Below are positions 54,236 to 63,623 of a stretch of 64,000 bases of DNA, one piece after another. Position numbers and translations under genes: made by a program. Below the pieces are notes generated by a model, which was not told the origin of the DNA, made no database searches, and saw nothing but the letters and a program-made list of their open reading frames with translations. The number at the start of each line of letters is the position of its first letter. Within the stretch, counting starts at the first letter, position 1. Source of the DNA: Sinomonas cellulolyticus (GTDB lineage: Bacteria; Actinomycetota; Actinomycetes; Actinomycetales; Micrococcaceae); contig NZ_BNCM01000001.1 in NCBI RefSeq assembly GCF_014656475.1, forward strand, positions 124,001 through 188,000, given 5' to 3'.

Positions 54236-54943
54236 CTAGACCGCCTGCTCGGGAGTGCCGTCGAGGATGCCGCCCAGCTCGTCGGGGCTGATGCGGCGGA
54301 AGGCCCGCCGGCTCCCCCGCGTCGTCTCCGAATCGCGGTCGAGGACGGCGACCTCGAGGGTGATCGGCTCGGTGCGGTCCTCCTGGAGCGCGCGAGCCGC
54401 GAGCCGGATCGCCTCGTCGAAGGCCGCCTCCGAGGTCCAGCCGCCGATCACGGCCTCGGCGACACGCTCGGCGTTGCCGCCCATCACCACGAATCGCCTC
54501 TCGTCCGCGATCGAGCCGTCGAACGTGAGCCGGAAGAGGTGGTCGTGATCGACGTCGCTGCCGACCTCGGCTACGGTGAGCTCCACTTCGAAGGGCTTCT
54601 GCTCCGCCGTGAAGACGGCACCCAGGCTCTGGGCGTAGACACTGGCGAGGCCGCGGCCCGTCACGTCTTCCCGGTCGTAGGAGTAGCCCCTCACGTCCGC
54701 ATAGCGGACGCCTGCCTGCCGCAGGCTCTCGAACTCGTTGTACTTGCCGACCGCCGCGAAGGCGATCTTGTCGTAGATCTCCCCCACCTTGTGCAGCGAG
54801 GGTGACGGATTCTCCGCGACGAGGGCGATGCCCTCCCTGCAGCTGAGGACCACCACCGAGCGGCCGCGCGCGATGCCCTTGCGCGCGAAGTCCGCCCGGT
54901 CCTTCATGAGCTGCTCGGGCGAGACGTAGAACTGCTGCGTCAT
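54236..54943 (-). CDS. prcA: Proteasome subunit alpha
   Basis: A 235-aa alpha subunit that forms the outer rings and gate of the 20S core. Features are the N-terminal gating segment [70 protein letters not shown] and a [16 protein letters not shown] block; no catalytic Thr, as expected. The tail ends in [11 protein letters not shown]. Start ATG 54943 lies 1 nt after the prcB stop. The upstream extension of the frame is antisense-like and unused. Confidence 0.96.
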   Translation of the reverse strand: MTQQFYVSPEQLMKDRADFARKGIARGRSVVVLSCREGIALVAENPSPSLHKVGEIYDKIAFAAVGKYNEFESLRQAGVRYADVRGYSYDREDVTGRGLASVYAQSLGAVFTAEQKPFEVELTVAEVGSDVDHDHLFRLTFDGSIADERRFVVMGGNAERVAEAVIGGWTSEAAFDEAIRLAARALQEDRTEPITLEVAVLDRDSETTRGSRRAFRRISPDELGGILDGTPEQAV

Positions 54944-54944
54944 C

Positions 54945-55766
54945 TCAGGCCTCCCGTCGGGCGATGCTGCGTTCGGCGAGGATAGCTTCCGCGGTGGTTG
55001 CGAGCTCCCGCTCGGCGACGCGGCGGCTTCCGAGCCGGGTGACGGTGTAGACCACGGGCCAGACCTGCCGGACGGGATCTGGCCCTCCGGTGGCAGAGTC
55101 GTCGTCGGCGGCGTCGTACAGCGCCTCGAGCGCGACGTGCACGGCGTCCTGCTCCGCAAGGCCAGGACTCCAGAGCTTCTTGAGCGCGCCTCGTGCGAAG
55201 ACTGAGCCGGAGCCGACGGAGTGGTGCTCGAGCTCCTCGTAGCGGCCGCCGGTCACATCGTAGGAGAACAGCCGACCTGTGGCGTTCTCGAGGTCGAAGC
55301 CCGCGAAGAGGGGGACTGCCGCAAGCCCCTGCATTGCGAGCGGCAGGTTGCCGCGCACCATGGCTCCGAGCCTGGTCGCCTTGCCCTCGAGGCTCAGGAG
55401 CGTGCCCTCGATCTTCTCGTAGTGCTCGAGCTCGACTTGGAAGAGGCGGGCGATGTCGATGGCGATCCCCGCGGTTCCGGCGATGCCCAGTACAGAGAAG
55501 CGGTCCGCCGGGAACACCTTCTCAATGTGCCGGCTCGCGATCATGTTCCCCATCGTCGCGCGACGGTCCCCGGCCATCAGGACACCGCCGGCGAACGCGA
55601 GAGCGACGATCGTCGTCGCCTGCGGGGCGGCGTGCGGCAATGCCGCCGCGGCGTCGACTGGCAGGGTCCTATTGAAGGGCAGGAGGTCCGGTCTGGTGGC
55701 CGCGAGGTGCTCGGTGAAGGAGGAGGTCGCGGCGGAGACGACGCGCTCGGCGAGGAAATCGTTCAT
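54945..55766 (-). CDS. prcB: Proteasome subunit beta
   Basis: A 273-aa precursor of the catalytic subunit. A ~50-residue propeptide precedes the active-site threonine (Thr51 of [21 protein letters not shown]), with the GDRR and AAPQAT processing context and [13 protein letters not shown] later. After processing, Thr becomes the N-terminal nucleophile. ATG 55766 is chosen because its product starts [23 protein letters not shown], matching family propeptides, and lies 7 nt after the pup stop. Co-transcribed with pup and prcA. Confidence 0.96.
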   Translation of the reverse strand: MNDFLAERVVSAATSSFTEHLAATRPDLLPFNRTLPVDAAAALPHAAPQATTIVALAFAGGVLMAGDRRATMGNMIASRHIEKVFPADRFSVLGIAGTAGIAIDIARLFQVELEHYEKIEGTLLSLEGKATRLGAMVRGNLPLAMQGLAAVPLFAGFDLENATGRLFSYDVTGGRYEELEHHSVGSGSVFARGALKKLWSPGLAEQDAVHVALEALYDAADDDSATGGPDPVRQVWPVVYTVTRLGSRRVAERELATTAEAILAERSIARREA

Positions 55767-55773
55767 GTGTGCC

Positions 55774-55977
55774 CTACTGCCCGCCCTTCTGGACAAAGCC
55801 TCGCACGAACTCCTCGGCATTGGTCTCGAGGACGTTGTCGATCTCGTCGAGGAGATCGTCCACGCCCTGGGTGCTGTCGCTGTCTTGGGCGCCACCGGGG
55901 GCGGCCGCGGGGACGTCGACGTCCACGGCCTCCTCTTCGCCGCGCGGTTCTGTGCTCTTCTGCTCTTGGCCGGCCAT
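55774..55977 (-). CDS. pup: Prokaryotic ubiquitin-like protein Pup
   Basis: A 67-aa protein modifier, mostly disordered and acidic, with the C-terminal helix [32 protein letters not shown] signature that binds Arc/Mpa. It ends GGQ, so Dop must deamidate the terminal Gln to Glu before PafA can use it. AAGGAGG lies about 6 nt before ATG 55977. The 116-nt gap to dop contains an AT-rich GTATAG patch that could be an extra promoter for pup-prcB-prcA-pafA. Confidence 0.97.
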   Translation of the reverse strand: MAGQEQKSTEPRGEEEAVDVDVPAAAPGGAQDSDSTQGVDDLLDEIDNVLETNAEEFVRGFVQKGGQ

Positions 55978-56093
55978 GGCCGCCTCCTTGCGTCGGTGCC
56001 CCGAGCGGGGCCGTTCCTGCTAGGTCTCCTGATCCCTATACTGTCACTTTTCCCCACCGTGTCATCGGGGACGCGCCCGCATGGCAGTGCTCC

Positions 56094-57731
56094 CTAGGTG
56101 CGTCGTTCGCCGAGCAGCGCAGCGAGGAAATCCTCGATCCGGGCATGCTCGTCGAAGAGCGCGTGGGTGAGGGCCTTGGTGCCGCGCAGCGGCTCGCGGG
56201 TGGGCACGCGCTGCAGCCGGTAGCTCCCCGGCTGGGAGAAGACCACGGAGTCCCAGCTCGCGCTCACCACGCTCCCGGGGAAGCGCTTGATGCTCGTGCC
56301 GCGGAACCAGGCCCGCGTGTCGGGCGGGGGCTCGACGACGGCCGCCGCGATCGAGCTGTCGTCGACCATCGTCTCGAGGGCCCCGCGTGCGGCGAGCCTG
56401 AGCGCGATCCCCCGTTCCGGACGGACATCGGACCACTGGATGTCGACGAGGCCCAGCCGTGCGTCGCCCCATGCGAGCCCGTCCCGCCTGCGGAAGCCCT
56501 CGAGCACCCGCAGCTTGGCGAGCCACTCGACATAGCCGGCCGCGGCGTCCCGGTCCCCGCCCAGGTCGGTGAGGGCCTTCTCCCAGCGGCGCAGCACCTC
56601 GGCAGTGTGCCCGTCGCCCCCGTCGGCAGACGCAACCCCGGTGTCGGCGGCCAGCTTGGCCGCGGCCTCGAAGTACATCCACTGCAGCTCGAGCCCCGTC
56701 ACGTGCCTGCCGTCGAGGAGGCGGACCTTCTCGACCAGATCGGTGTCGTGGCTGAGCCGGTGCATGGCCATGACGGGCTCATGGACCTCGACCTGGGGGG
56801 CCCTGCCGGCCTCGATCAGGCTCAGGACAAGCGCCGTCATGCCGAACTTGAGGTAGTTGGCCACATGGCTGACGTTGGCGTCCCCGACGATCACGTGGAG
56901 GCGCCGGTACTTGTCCGCGACAGCGTGCGGCTCGTCACGGGTGTTGATGATCGGGCGCCGCATCGTCGTCTCGAGGCCCACCTCGGCCTCGAAGTAGTCG
57001 GCCCGCTGGCTGATCTGGAAGCCGGGCCCGGAACCGTCCTGGCCGAGGCCGACGCGCCCGGATCCGCACACGAGGGGCCGCGAGACGAAGAACGGGATGA
57101 GCCCTGCCACAAGATCGGAGAACGGCACGGCACGCGGCACGAGGTAGTTCTCATGGGAGCCGTAGGAGGCTCCCTTCCCATCCGTGTTGTTCTTGTACAG
57201 GTTGACCGGTTCCCGCGCGGACTCGGCCGCGAGGGCCCGCACCGTGGACAGCGCGACGGCGTCGCCGGCGAGGTCCCAGAGGAGGGCGTCGCGGGGATTC
57301 GTCACCTCCGGGGAGGAGTACTCCGGATGCGCGTGGTCCACATAGAGCCGCGCGCCGTTGCCGAGCACGAGGTTCATGAGCGCCGGCTCCTGGTCGCCGT
57401 CGAGCTCGATCTCCGCCGGCCCGTGCGCCAATGCGACGGCCTCGGCGGTGAGGATAGGCTCGTCCGTGAGCTGGTCGGGGTGCGCCCGGGACCGGGGCAC
57501 CGACCAGCCGCGTGCGTCCCGCAGGGGCGTCTCGTCGGTGTAGTCCCAGCTCGTGCCGGGATCAGCCGGCCGCGAACGGGTCAGCCGCGCGTACGCGGCG
57601 ATCACCTGCGAGGACAGGTAGGTCGCGTTGGCGCCCGGCGAGTTCGGGGCGTGGATCCCGAACTCGGTCTCCGAGCCCATGACGCGCTGGGCTCCCCCGG
57701 CCGGGAGGCCGGGGCTCACATCGCTGCTCAC
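56094..57731 (-). CDS. dop: Pup deamidase/depupylase Dop
   Basis: A 545-aa enzyme that deamidates Pup-Gln to Pup-Glu and can remove Pup from substrates. It shares the PafA fold: [80 protein letters not shown]. It has the Dop-specific insertion after the N-terminal motif and is longer than PafA, which separates the two. GTG 57731 lies 8 nt after the arc stop, with GGGGGTG upstream. Confidence 0.96.
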   Translation of the reverse strand: MSSDVSPGLPAGGAQRVMGSETEFGIHAPNSPGANATYLSSQVIAAYARLTRSRPADPGTSWDYTDETPLRDARGWSVPRSRAHPDQLTDEPILTAEAVALAHGPAEIELDGDQEPALMNLVLGNGARLYVDHAHPEYSSPEVTNPRDALLWDLAGDAVALSTVRALAAESAREPVNLYKNNTDGKGASYGSHENYLVPRAVPFSDLVAGLIPFFVSRPLVCGSGRVGLGQDGSGPGFQISQRADYFEAEVGLETTMRRPIINTRDEPHAVADKYRRLHVIVGDANVSHVANYLKFGMTALVLSLIEAGRAPQVEVHEPVMAMHRLSHDTDLVEKVRLLDGRHVTGLELQWMYFEAAAKLAADTGVASADGGDGHTAEVLRRWEKALTDLGGDRDAAAGYVEWLAKLRVLEGFRRRDGLAWGDARLGLVDIQWSDVRPERGIALRLAARGALETMVDDSSIAAAVVEPPPDTRAWFRGTSIKRFPGSVVSASWDSVVFSQPGSYRLQRVPTREPLRGTKALTHALFDEHARIEDFLAALLGERRT

Positions 57732-57739
57732 GGCACCCC

Positions 57740-59566
57740 CTACAGGTACTGCCCGGTGCTGGGCGTCGTCTCGATCGTCCGGCCCGGCTCGGCACCGCCC
57801 TTGCCCTGCACGATCGTTCGGATGTAGGTGATCCGCTCGCCCTTCTTGCCGGAGATACGCGCCCAGTCGTCGGGGTTGGTCGTGTTGGGCATGTCCTCGT
57901 GCTCGCGGAACTCGTCCGCGACGGCGCGCAGGAGGTGCTCCATGCGCAGTCCCTTGGAGCCCGTGGTGAGGAGCTCCTTGATCGCGGCCTTCTTCGCGCG
58001 GTCCACGACGTTCTGGATGACTGCCCCGGAGTTGAAGTCCTTGAAGTACAGGATCTCGGTGTCGCCATTGGCGTAGGTGACCTCGAGGTACTCGGTGGAC
58101 TTCTCGGTGGCGTACATGGCCTCGACGGTGCGCTGGATCATCGCCGCGACGGTCGCTTGGCTGTCTCCGTGGTGCTCTGCGAGGTCCGAGGCATGGATCG
58201 GGAGGTCGTCCGTGAGGTACTTGGAGAAGATGTCCGCGGCGGCCTCGGCATCCGGACGCTGGATCTTGATCTTCACGTCAAGGCGCCCCGGGCGCAGGAT
58301 CGCCGGGTCGATCATGTCCTCGCGGTTCGAGGCGCCGATGACGATCACGTTGTCGAGCCGCTCCACACCGTCGATCTCGCTCAGCAGCTGCGGCACGATC
58401 GTCGTCTCGACATCGGAGGAGACGCCGGTGCCGCGGGTGCGGAACAGCGAGTCCATCTCGTCGAAGAAGACGACCACCGGGCTGCCGTCGGAGGCCTTCT
58501 CACGGGCACGGGCGAAGATGAGCCGGATGTGCCGCTCGGTCTCGCCCACGTACTTGTCGAGCAGCTCGGGTCCCTTGATGTTCAGGAAGTAGCTCTTGAC
58601 GTCCGCGTTCCCCGCGCGCTCCATGGCGCGGGCTGCCAGGGAGTTGGCGACGGCCTTGGCAATGAGGGTCTTGCCGCATCCGGGAGGGCCGTAGAGCAGG
58701 ATGCCCTTGGGGGCCTTGAGGCCGTGCTCCCGGTACAGGTCGGGGTGGAGGAAGGGCAGCTCCACCGCGTCGCGGATCTGCTCGATCTGCGAGGCGAGGC
58801 CGCCGATGTCCTGGTAGCTGATGTCCGGGACCTCTTCGAGGACGAGGTTCTCGACCTCGGATCGGGGCACCTTCTCGAGGGCATAGCCCGTGCGGTTGTC
58901 CACAGACACGGCGTCGCCGACCCGGAGCCGCTCGAGCTGGAGCGGGCCCGAGAGCCTCAGGACGCGCTCCTCGTCTCCGCGGCCGATCACGAGGACCCGG
59001 TCGTTGCCGAGGAGTTCCTTGATCGTCACGAGCTCTCCGGAGCGCTCGTATCCGAGTCCGGCCACCACCTCGAAGGCCTCGTTGAGGAGGACCTCCTGGC
59101 CGACCGCGAGCTCGGCGAGGCTCACGAGGGGGCTCAGCCCCACGCGCATCTTCCGGCCGCTCGTGACGACGTCGACGCTCTCCTCGGTCACGGCCGCGGA
59201 CGCTCCTCCGGCTGGCCGCCTGCGGTTGAGCTGGACGATGCTTCCGAACGAGTACGGGGGCTGCCCCTCATGCTCGAGTGCCGCCTTGAGGCGCAGGATC
59301 TCCGCCTTGGCGGTCTTGAGCATCTCGGTCATGCGCGTGTTGTTCCCGGTCGCGGCGGCGAGCTGCCGGTCGACGGCGCGCAGCTTGTCCCGGAGCACGT
59401 TGATCTGCCGCTCGGCGATGCTCAGCTGTTCCGCATGTGCGCTCGGGGGCACCGCATCGGGGCCGGTGCCTGCCTGTCCGTTCTCCACCATCGCAACCAC
59501 GTCCTCTTCGTCCATGCCGCCCGTCGGGCCGCCGGGGTCCCCGGCGCGAGCGCCGGAACCCCTCAT
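57740..59566 (-). CDS. arc: Proteasome-associated AAA ATPase (ARC/Mpa)
   Basis: A 608-aa hexameric unfoldase. An N-terminal coiled coil (about 45-95, [30 protein letters not shown]) captures Pup; two OB folds follow (to about 240); the AAA domain has [27 protein letters not shown] and [18 protein letters not shown] with arginine fingers. It ends QYL, the motif that docks into the PrcA ring and opens the gate. TAGTGT sits 6 nt before ATG 59566 and no ribosome site is seen, so the transcript is probably leaderless; an internal ATG 51 nt downstream is the alternative start. Confidence 0.96.
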   Translation of the reverse strand: MRGSGARAGDPGGPTGGMDEEDVVAMVENGQAGTGPDAVPPSAHAEQLSIAERQINVLRDKLRAVDRQLAAATGNNTRMTEMLKTAKAEILRLKAALEHEGQPPYSFGSIVQLNRRRPAGGASAAVTEESVDVVTSGRKMRVGLSPLVSLAELAVGQEVLLNEAFEVVAGLGYERSGELVTIKELLGNDRVLVIGRGDEERVLRLSGPLQLERLRVGDAVSVDNRTGYALEKVPRSEVENLVLEEVPDISYQDIGGLASQIEQIRDAVELPFLHPDLYREHGLKAPKGILLYGPPGCGKTLIAKAVANSLAARAMERAGNADVKSYFLNIKGPELLDKYVGETERHIRLIFARAREKASDGSPVVVFFDEMDSLFRTRGTGVSSDVETTIVPQLLSEIDGVERLDNVIVIGASNREDMIDPAILRPGRLDVKIKIQRPDAEAAADIFSKYLTDDLPIHASDLAEHHGDSQATVAAMIQRTVEAMYATEKSTEYLEVTYANGDTEILYFKDFNSGAVIQNVVDRAKKAAIKELLTTGSKGLRMEHLLRAVADEFREHEDMPNTTNPDDWARISGKKGERITYIRTIVQGKGGAEPGRTIETTPSTGQYL

Positions 59567-59572
59567 AAAACG

Positions 59573-59578
59573 ACACTA
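59573..59578 (-). promoter_or_regulatory. -10 element (TAGTGT), leaderless arc promoter
   Basis: TAGTGT ends 6 nt before ATG 59566, at the head of arc-dop-pup-prcBA-pafA. Confidence 0.6.
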
Positions 59579-59664
59579 GCGCGGCATGGTCCCGAGGTAC
59601 CCCTGCGACAGTCCTTGGAAACCGAACAGTTACATGCAGGTTTCCGCATGGTGGACGGGAGGCA

Positions 59665-60669
59665 TCAGGCCTCGGAGTTCCCGGCCCTCGCGTCGCGTGC
59701 GGCACGGCGCAGCTTGCGGTCGGAGACAGCGCGTTCGCCCATGGATTCGGGCGTCCAGGCGTTGAGGTCCTCCTCGCTGAACTCCGCCTTGTTCCTCTTC
59801 TTGCGCACGAGAGGCTCGACGCCCTCGGCGAGTCGGCGGGTGACGAGGAGGAAGCCCGTGTGGCCGACCATGCGGTGCTCGGGGCGCACCGCGAGGCCCT
59901 CGAGGTGCCACCCCCGGACCATCGACTCCCACGCGTCCGGCTCCGTGAACCGGCCGTCGGCACGGATCGCCTCCGCCGTGCGGGAGAGCTGCGTCGCCGT
60001 CGCGACATAGTTGATCCACACCCCTCCTGGCGCCAGGACCGTGGCCACGGCGTCGAGGCACTCCCACGGGGCCAGCATGTCCAGGACCACCCGGTCCACG
60101 CTTCCGGGCTCCTCCGCCGCGACCACCTCGTCCTGGAAGTCGCCGATGGAGATCCGCCACGCGGGGTGTGGGCCGCCGAAGATCGTCTCCACATTCCCCT
60201 GTGCGATGTCCGCGAACTCGCGGCGCCGCTCGAAGGAGTGGAGGTACCCGCCGTCGCCCACGGCGCGCAGGAGGGAGATCGAGAGCGCACCGGAGCCCAC
60301 GCCGGCCTCAACCACCCGTGCGCCCGGGAAGATGTCCGCCATGGTCACAATCTGCCCCGCGTCCTTGGGGTAGACCACGGCCGCGCCGCGGGGCATGGAG
60401 AGGACGAAGTCGCTCAGGAGCGGACGCAGGGCCTGGTACTGGTGCCCGGCCGTGTTGGTCACGACCGAGCCGTCCGGCCTGCCGATGATCTCGGAGTGGT
60501 TGAGGAAGCCCTTGTGGGTGTGGAATGCCCCGCCCTCGGCCAGCGTGATCGTGTTCATCCGGCCGCGCTCGTCGGTCAACTGCACGCGCTCGCCCGCGCG
60601 GAACGGTCCTCGGCGCGACGCCGCGCCGGTGGGTCCGTCCGTGGTGGTGGGCTGGGGGCTGGAGCTCAT
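59665..60669 (-). CDS. trmI: tRNA (adenine-58-N1) methyltransferase TrmI
   Basis: A 334-aa SAM-dependent enzyme that makes m1A58 in the tRNA T loop. The N-terminal beta barrel (FRAGERVQLTDERGRMNTITLAEGGAFHTHKGFLNHSEIIG) precedes the SAM domain: YPKDAGQIVTMADIFPGARVVEAGVGSGALSISLLRAVG and DRVVLDMLAPWECLDAV; the family D of the LDML motif is present. A basic C-terminal tail (about 285-334) is typical of actinobacteria. It precedes arc by 98 nt, an order kept in mycobacteria. Confidence 0.94.
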   Translation of the reverse strand: MSSSPQPTTTDGPTGAASRRGPFRAGERVQLTDERGRMNTITLAEGGAFHTHKGFLNHSEIIGRPDGSVVTNTAGHQYQALRPLLSDFVLSMPRGAAVVYPKDAGQIVTMADIFPGARVVEAGVGSGALSISLLRAVGDGGYLHSFERRREFADIAQGNVETIFGGPHPAWRISIGDFQDEVVAAEEPGSVDRVVLDMLAPWECLDAVATVLAPGGVWINYVATATQLSRTAEAIRADGRFTEPDAWESMVRGWHLEGLAVRPEHRMVGHTGFLLVTRRLAEGVEPLVRKKRNKAEFSEEDLNAWTPESMGERAVSDRKLRRAARDARAGNSEA

Positions 60670-60685
60670 GGGGTCCTCTCGGGGG

Positions 60686-61834
60686 CTAACGGGCGGGGCG
60701 GACGGGACGGCCGGAGATGACGGAGACGACGTCGCGCTGGCTCAGCAGACCGACCACGCGTCCACTGCCGTCCACGACGGCGTACTCGGTGCCGGCCAGC
60801 TGGGCAAGGTACTGGACCAGCTCCTGTCCGGCCGCGGTCTCGGGAACGTAGGCACCCGGGGCGAGGGCATAGCCGACGGCCGTGACCGGCGTCGTGCTCC
60901 GTGCCGCCTCGGGCACGCGCGAGACCGCGGAGGGGTCGACGACTCCCTGCGGCTTGCCGTCAGGCGAGCAGAGGACGACGGCGATGCCCGCCTCCGCGCC
61001 GGCCCGCACCGCTTCCTCCACGGTGGCGAAGTTCGGCACGCCGACGGCGGGGCGCGCGAGCTGCCCGGCGACCACGCCCGGCAGGCGCGACCTGAACCCG
61101 GCGTGGCGGATCGAGGCGGTGGCGCCCTGCCAGAGGAAGGCCGCGACGAGGAGGGTGATCATGGTGAAGGGCAGGTCGAGCTCCTGGCCCCTGGCGACCG
61201 GGAGGGCAACGGTGAGGACCACGATGCCCACAACGATCGCCCGGCCCGTCCAGCCGGCGGCGATGGTGCCCTTCTCCTGAGAGCCGGTGGCCCTCCACAC
61301 CGCGCTCTCCACGATCCGGCCGCCGTCGAGGGGAAGGCCGGGGAGCACGTTGAACACCGCGATGAGGAAGTTCGCCCACATGAAGATGTTGACCAGGATG
61401 TCCGCGACCCCGGTGAGCGTCACGCCGCTGACGACAAGCCACGCGGCGGCCGCGAGGACGAAGTTCGCGGCGGGTCCGGCGAGGGCGACCAGCACTGAGC
61501 GGCCGGGCGAGGCGGTGAACGCCTCGAACTGCGTGTGGCCGCCCCACAGGTTCAGGACGATCTTCTGGCTCGGCCACCCGAAGGCCCGGGCAGTGAGGGC
61601 GTGGGCCAGCTCGTGCACGAGGACGGACAGGAGCAGCAGGACCGCGTAGGCGAAGGCGACGAAATAGGCGGCGGCACCGAGCTGGGGCTGCCGGTTCGCG
61701 AGCGTCGGCCCGTAGACGACCACCGTGAAGGCGGCCACGATGAACCACGAGTAGGCCAGAACGATGGGCACGCCGGCGATGCGCCCGAGGGGAATGCCCT
61801 CACGCCTGCTCTCCGCCTGGTGGCCGCCGCTCAC
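60686..61834 (-). CDS. Site-2 protease-type M50 metallopeptidase with CBS domains
   Basis: A 382-aa intramembrane protease of the S2P/Rip3-like group. Zinc motifs: SVLVHELAHALTAR (HExxH near residue 66) and FNVLPGLPLDGGRI (about 165, third ligand Asp). Six or so transmembrane helices lie before residue 235; two CBS domains follow (about 255-375; VEEAVRAGAEAGIAVVLC, EYAVVDGSGRVVGLLSQRDVVS), which may sense adenine nucleotides. Substrate unknown; relatives cut membrane anti-sigma factors. GTG 61834 overlaps the HAD stop by 4 nt. Confidence 0.92.
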   Translation of the reverse strand: MSGGHQAESRREGIPLGRIAGVPIVLAYSWFIVAAFTVVVYGPTLANRQPQLGAAAYFVAFAYAVLLLLSVLVHELAHALTARAFGWPSQKIVLNLWGGHTQFEAFTASPGRSVLVALAGPAANFVLAAAAWLVVSGVTLTGVADILVNIFMWANFLIAVFNVLPGLPLDGGRIVESAVWRATGSQEKGTIAAGWTGRAIVVGIVVLTVALPVARGQELDLPFTMITLLVAAFLWQGATASIRHAGFRSRLPGVVAGQLARPAVGVPNFATVEEAVRAGAEAGIAVVLCSPDGKPQGVVDPSAVSRVPEAARSTTPVTAVGYALAPGAYVPETAAGQELVQYLAQLAGTEYAVVDGSGRVVGLLSQRDVVSVISGRPVRPAR

Positions 61835-62616
61835 GCGGTGCTCCCGGCCTGGGCCGTCGCGAGGGAGGCGCGCAGTGCGGCGGCGAGGTCTCCTGGCGTC
61901 CGCCCCTCGAGGGTCTCCCAATGGCGGGCGCCGAGGTGCACGGGCACCGCGAGGGCGTTGGGCACGACGACGGTCGCGAGCCCCGCGGCGACGGCGGAGG
62001 TGGCCCCCGGGACGGAGTCCTCGATGGCCACGCACTCGGCGAGGGCCAGCCCCGGGACACTGTGGGCGAGCCGCTCGAAGCCGAGGCGGTACGGCTCGGG
62101 GTCCGGCTTGCCGCGGGAGACAGAGTCGCCCGTCACGACGGCGGTGAAGGTCCCCTCGGGCAGGTGGTCGACGATCCGGTGGGCCATCGGCGCTTCGGAC
62201 ATGGTGACCAGGGCGCACTCCACGCCACGCGCCCTCAGGGCAGCGAGCAGGTCGCGGGCGCCCGGCCGCCACGGCACAGCCTCACCGAGCTGTTCGACGA
62301 CCCGGGCGGTGAGGGTGTCGATGATCTCGCGCACGCCGAGCTCCACTCCGCCGTCCTGGAGGAGGCGGGCCGAGGTGGGAAGTGCCTGTCCCACGAGCCG
62401 CATGGCCTGCTCGTGCGTCCAGACGCCGCCGAAGCGCTCCACGAGCTCCCGTTCCGCGGTGATCCAGTAGGGCTCAGTGTCGACGAGGGTGCCGTCCATG
62501 TCCCACAGGACGGCACGCAGGCCGGCTCCTTCCTCGGGGCGGCCACCGTCCTCACGCACGCTGGCGGCACGGCGAACAGTCGGGTCGGCAGTGGGATCAT
62601 CGGCGGGCAGACGCAT
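61831..62616 (-). CDS. HAD-superfamily phosphatase (beta-phosphoglucomutase-like)
   Basis: A 261-aa HAD hydrolase. An N-terminal ~30-residue extension is followed by motif I VLWDMDGTLVDTEPYW (nucleophile Asp and acid Asp), a helical cap, motif II VTMSEAP, and motif III/IV GDSVSRGKPDPEPYRLGFERL with AIEDSVPGATSAVAAG. The sugar-phosphate phosphatase/mutase subgroup is likely. TAGACT lies 7 nt before ATG 62616. It is translationally coupled to the M50 gene. Confidence 0.92.
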   Translation of the reverse strand: MRLPADDPTADPTVRRAASVREDGGRPEEGAGLRAVLWDMDGTLVDTEPYWITAERELVERFGGVWTHEQAMRLVGQALPTSARLLQDGGVELGVREIIDTLTARVVEQLGEAVPWRPGARDLLAALRARGVECALVTMSEAPMAHRIVDHLPEGTFTAVVTGDSVSRGKPDPEPYRLGFERLAHSVPGLALAECVAIEDSVPGATSAVAAGLATVVVPNALAVPVHLGARHWETLEGRTPGDLAAALRASLATAQAGSTA

Positions 62617-62623
62617 ATGGACC

Positions 62624-62629
62624 AGTCTA
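62624..62629 (-). promoter_or_regulatory. -10 element (TAGACT), leaderless HAD gene promoter
   Basis: TAGACT ends 7 nt before ATG 62616. Confidence 0.55.
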
Positions 62630-62662
62630 CGGGGGCTCCCGGAGCGCTCTGGCCGCGAGGGT

Positions 62663-62668
62663 TAGGCT
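62663..62668 (+). promoter_or_regulatory. -10 element (TAGGCT), leaderless PAC2 gene promoter
   Basis: TAGGCT ends 6 nt before ATG 62675. Confidence 0.55.
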
Positions 62669-62674
62669 GGTCCG

Positions 62675-63583
62675 ATGAACGAGTTCGACGCAGACGCCCC
62701 GGCCCCGCACCCCGGCCTCTTCCCGACGCCCGCGGAGGGCGAGAGGGTCACCGTCATGCTCGCAGCGTTCGAGGGCTGGAACGATGCCGGAGAGGCCGCG
62801 AGCGACGCGCTGCGCTACCTGCGCCGCGCCTTCGGCGCGCAGCGTGTAGGGGCGATCGACGCCGACGACTTCTACGACTTCCAATTCACGCGCCCCACGG
62901 TGCGCCAGACGGGGTCGGGACGCCGTCGCATCAAGTGGCCGACCACGAAGGTCTCGACGGCCCGCGTCGAGGGGCATCCCGTGGATCTCGTGTTCATCCA
63001 GGGGACCGAGCCCTCCTACCGCTGGCGGGCGTTCACCGATGAGCTGATCGAGTATGTCGACGACCTCAACGTCGACTACCTCATCGTGGTGGGCGCACTC
63101 CTGGCCGATGTGCCGCACTCGCGGCCGATCCCGGTCACGGCGACGAGCGAGGACGACGGGCTGCGCGAGAGGCTCAACCTCGAGGCCTCCCAGTACGAGG
63201 GCCCCACCGGGATTGTGGGCGTCTTCGCCGACGCGGCGGACCACCACGGGACCCCGACGGTCTCCCTGTGGGCGGCCGTTCCCCACTATGTGGCGCAGGC
63301 GCCCTCCCCCAAGGCGCAGCTCGCCCTCCTGCACCGGATCGAGGAGCTCCTGCAGGTTCCGCTCGACACGAATGAGCTCGCCGAGGACGCAGAGGCCTGG
63401 GAACGTGGCGTCAACGAGCTCGCGACCGAGGACCCGGAGGTGGCCGCCTACATCCACCAGCTAGAGGAGGCGAAGGACACCGCCGAGCTCCCCGAGGCCA
63501 CCGGCGAGTCGATCGCCCGCGAGTTCGAGCGCTACCTCAAGCGGCGGGGCAAGGACAACCCGCCCGCCGGCGGGATGAACTGA
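62675..63583 (+). CDS. PAC2 family protein (proteasome-assembly-chaperone-like)
   Basis: A 302-aa protein of the PAC2 family. Features are the N-terminal MLAAFEGWNDAGEAASDALRYLRR, DADDFYDFQFTRPTVR, GTEPSYRWRAFTDELI, and LIVVGALLADVPHSRPIPVTATSED. Relatives resemble eukaryotic proteasome-assembly chaperone 2, but in bacteria the role is unproven. A link with the PrcAB proteasome 7 kb away is tempting but unproven. It is usually found near mshC, as here, and is convergent with it. Confidence 0.9.
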   Translation: MNEFDADAPAPHPGLFPTPAEGERVTVMLAAFEGWNDAGEAASDALRYLRRAFGAQRVGAIDADDFYDFQFTRPTVRQTGSGRRRIKWPTTKVSTARVEGHPVDLVFIQGTEPSYRWRAFTDELIEYVDDLNVDYLIVVGALLADVPHSRPIPVTATSEDDGLRERLNLEASQYEGPTGIVGVFADAADHHGTPTVSLWAAVPHYVAQAPSPKAQLALLHRIEELLQVPLDTNELAEDAEAWERGVNELATEDPEVAAYIHQLEEAKDTAELPEATGESIAREFERYLKRRGKDNPPAGGMN

Positions 63584-63623
63584 GCCTGCCGGCCTGGGCC
63601 TGCCGGCCGGCGGCCACGCAGTC

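Noticed and set aside
63585..63608. Tandem GCCTGCCGGCC as a terminator or regulatory repeat
   Set aside because: Two short GC-rich copies only; pairing is possible but weak, and chance is likely at this GC content.
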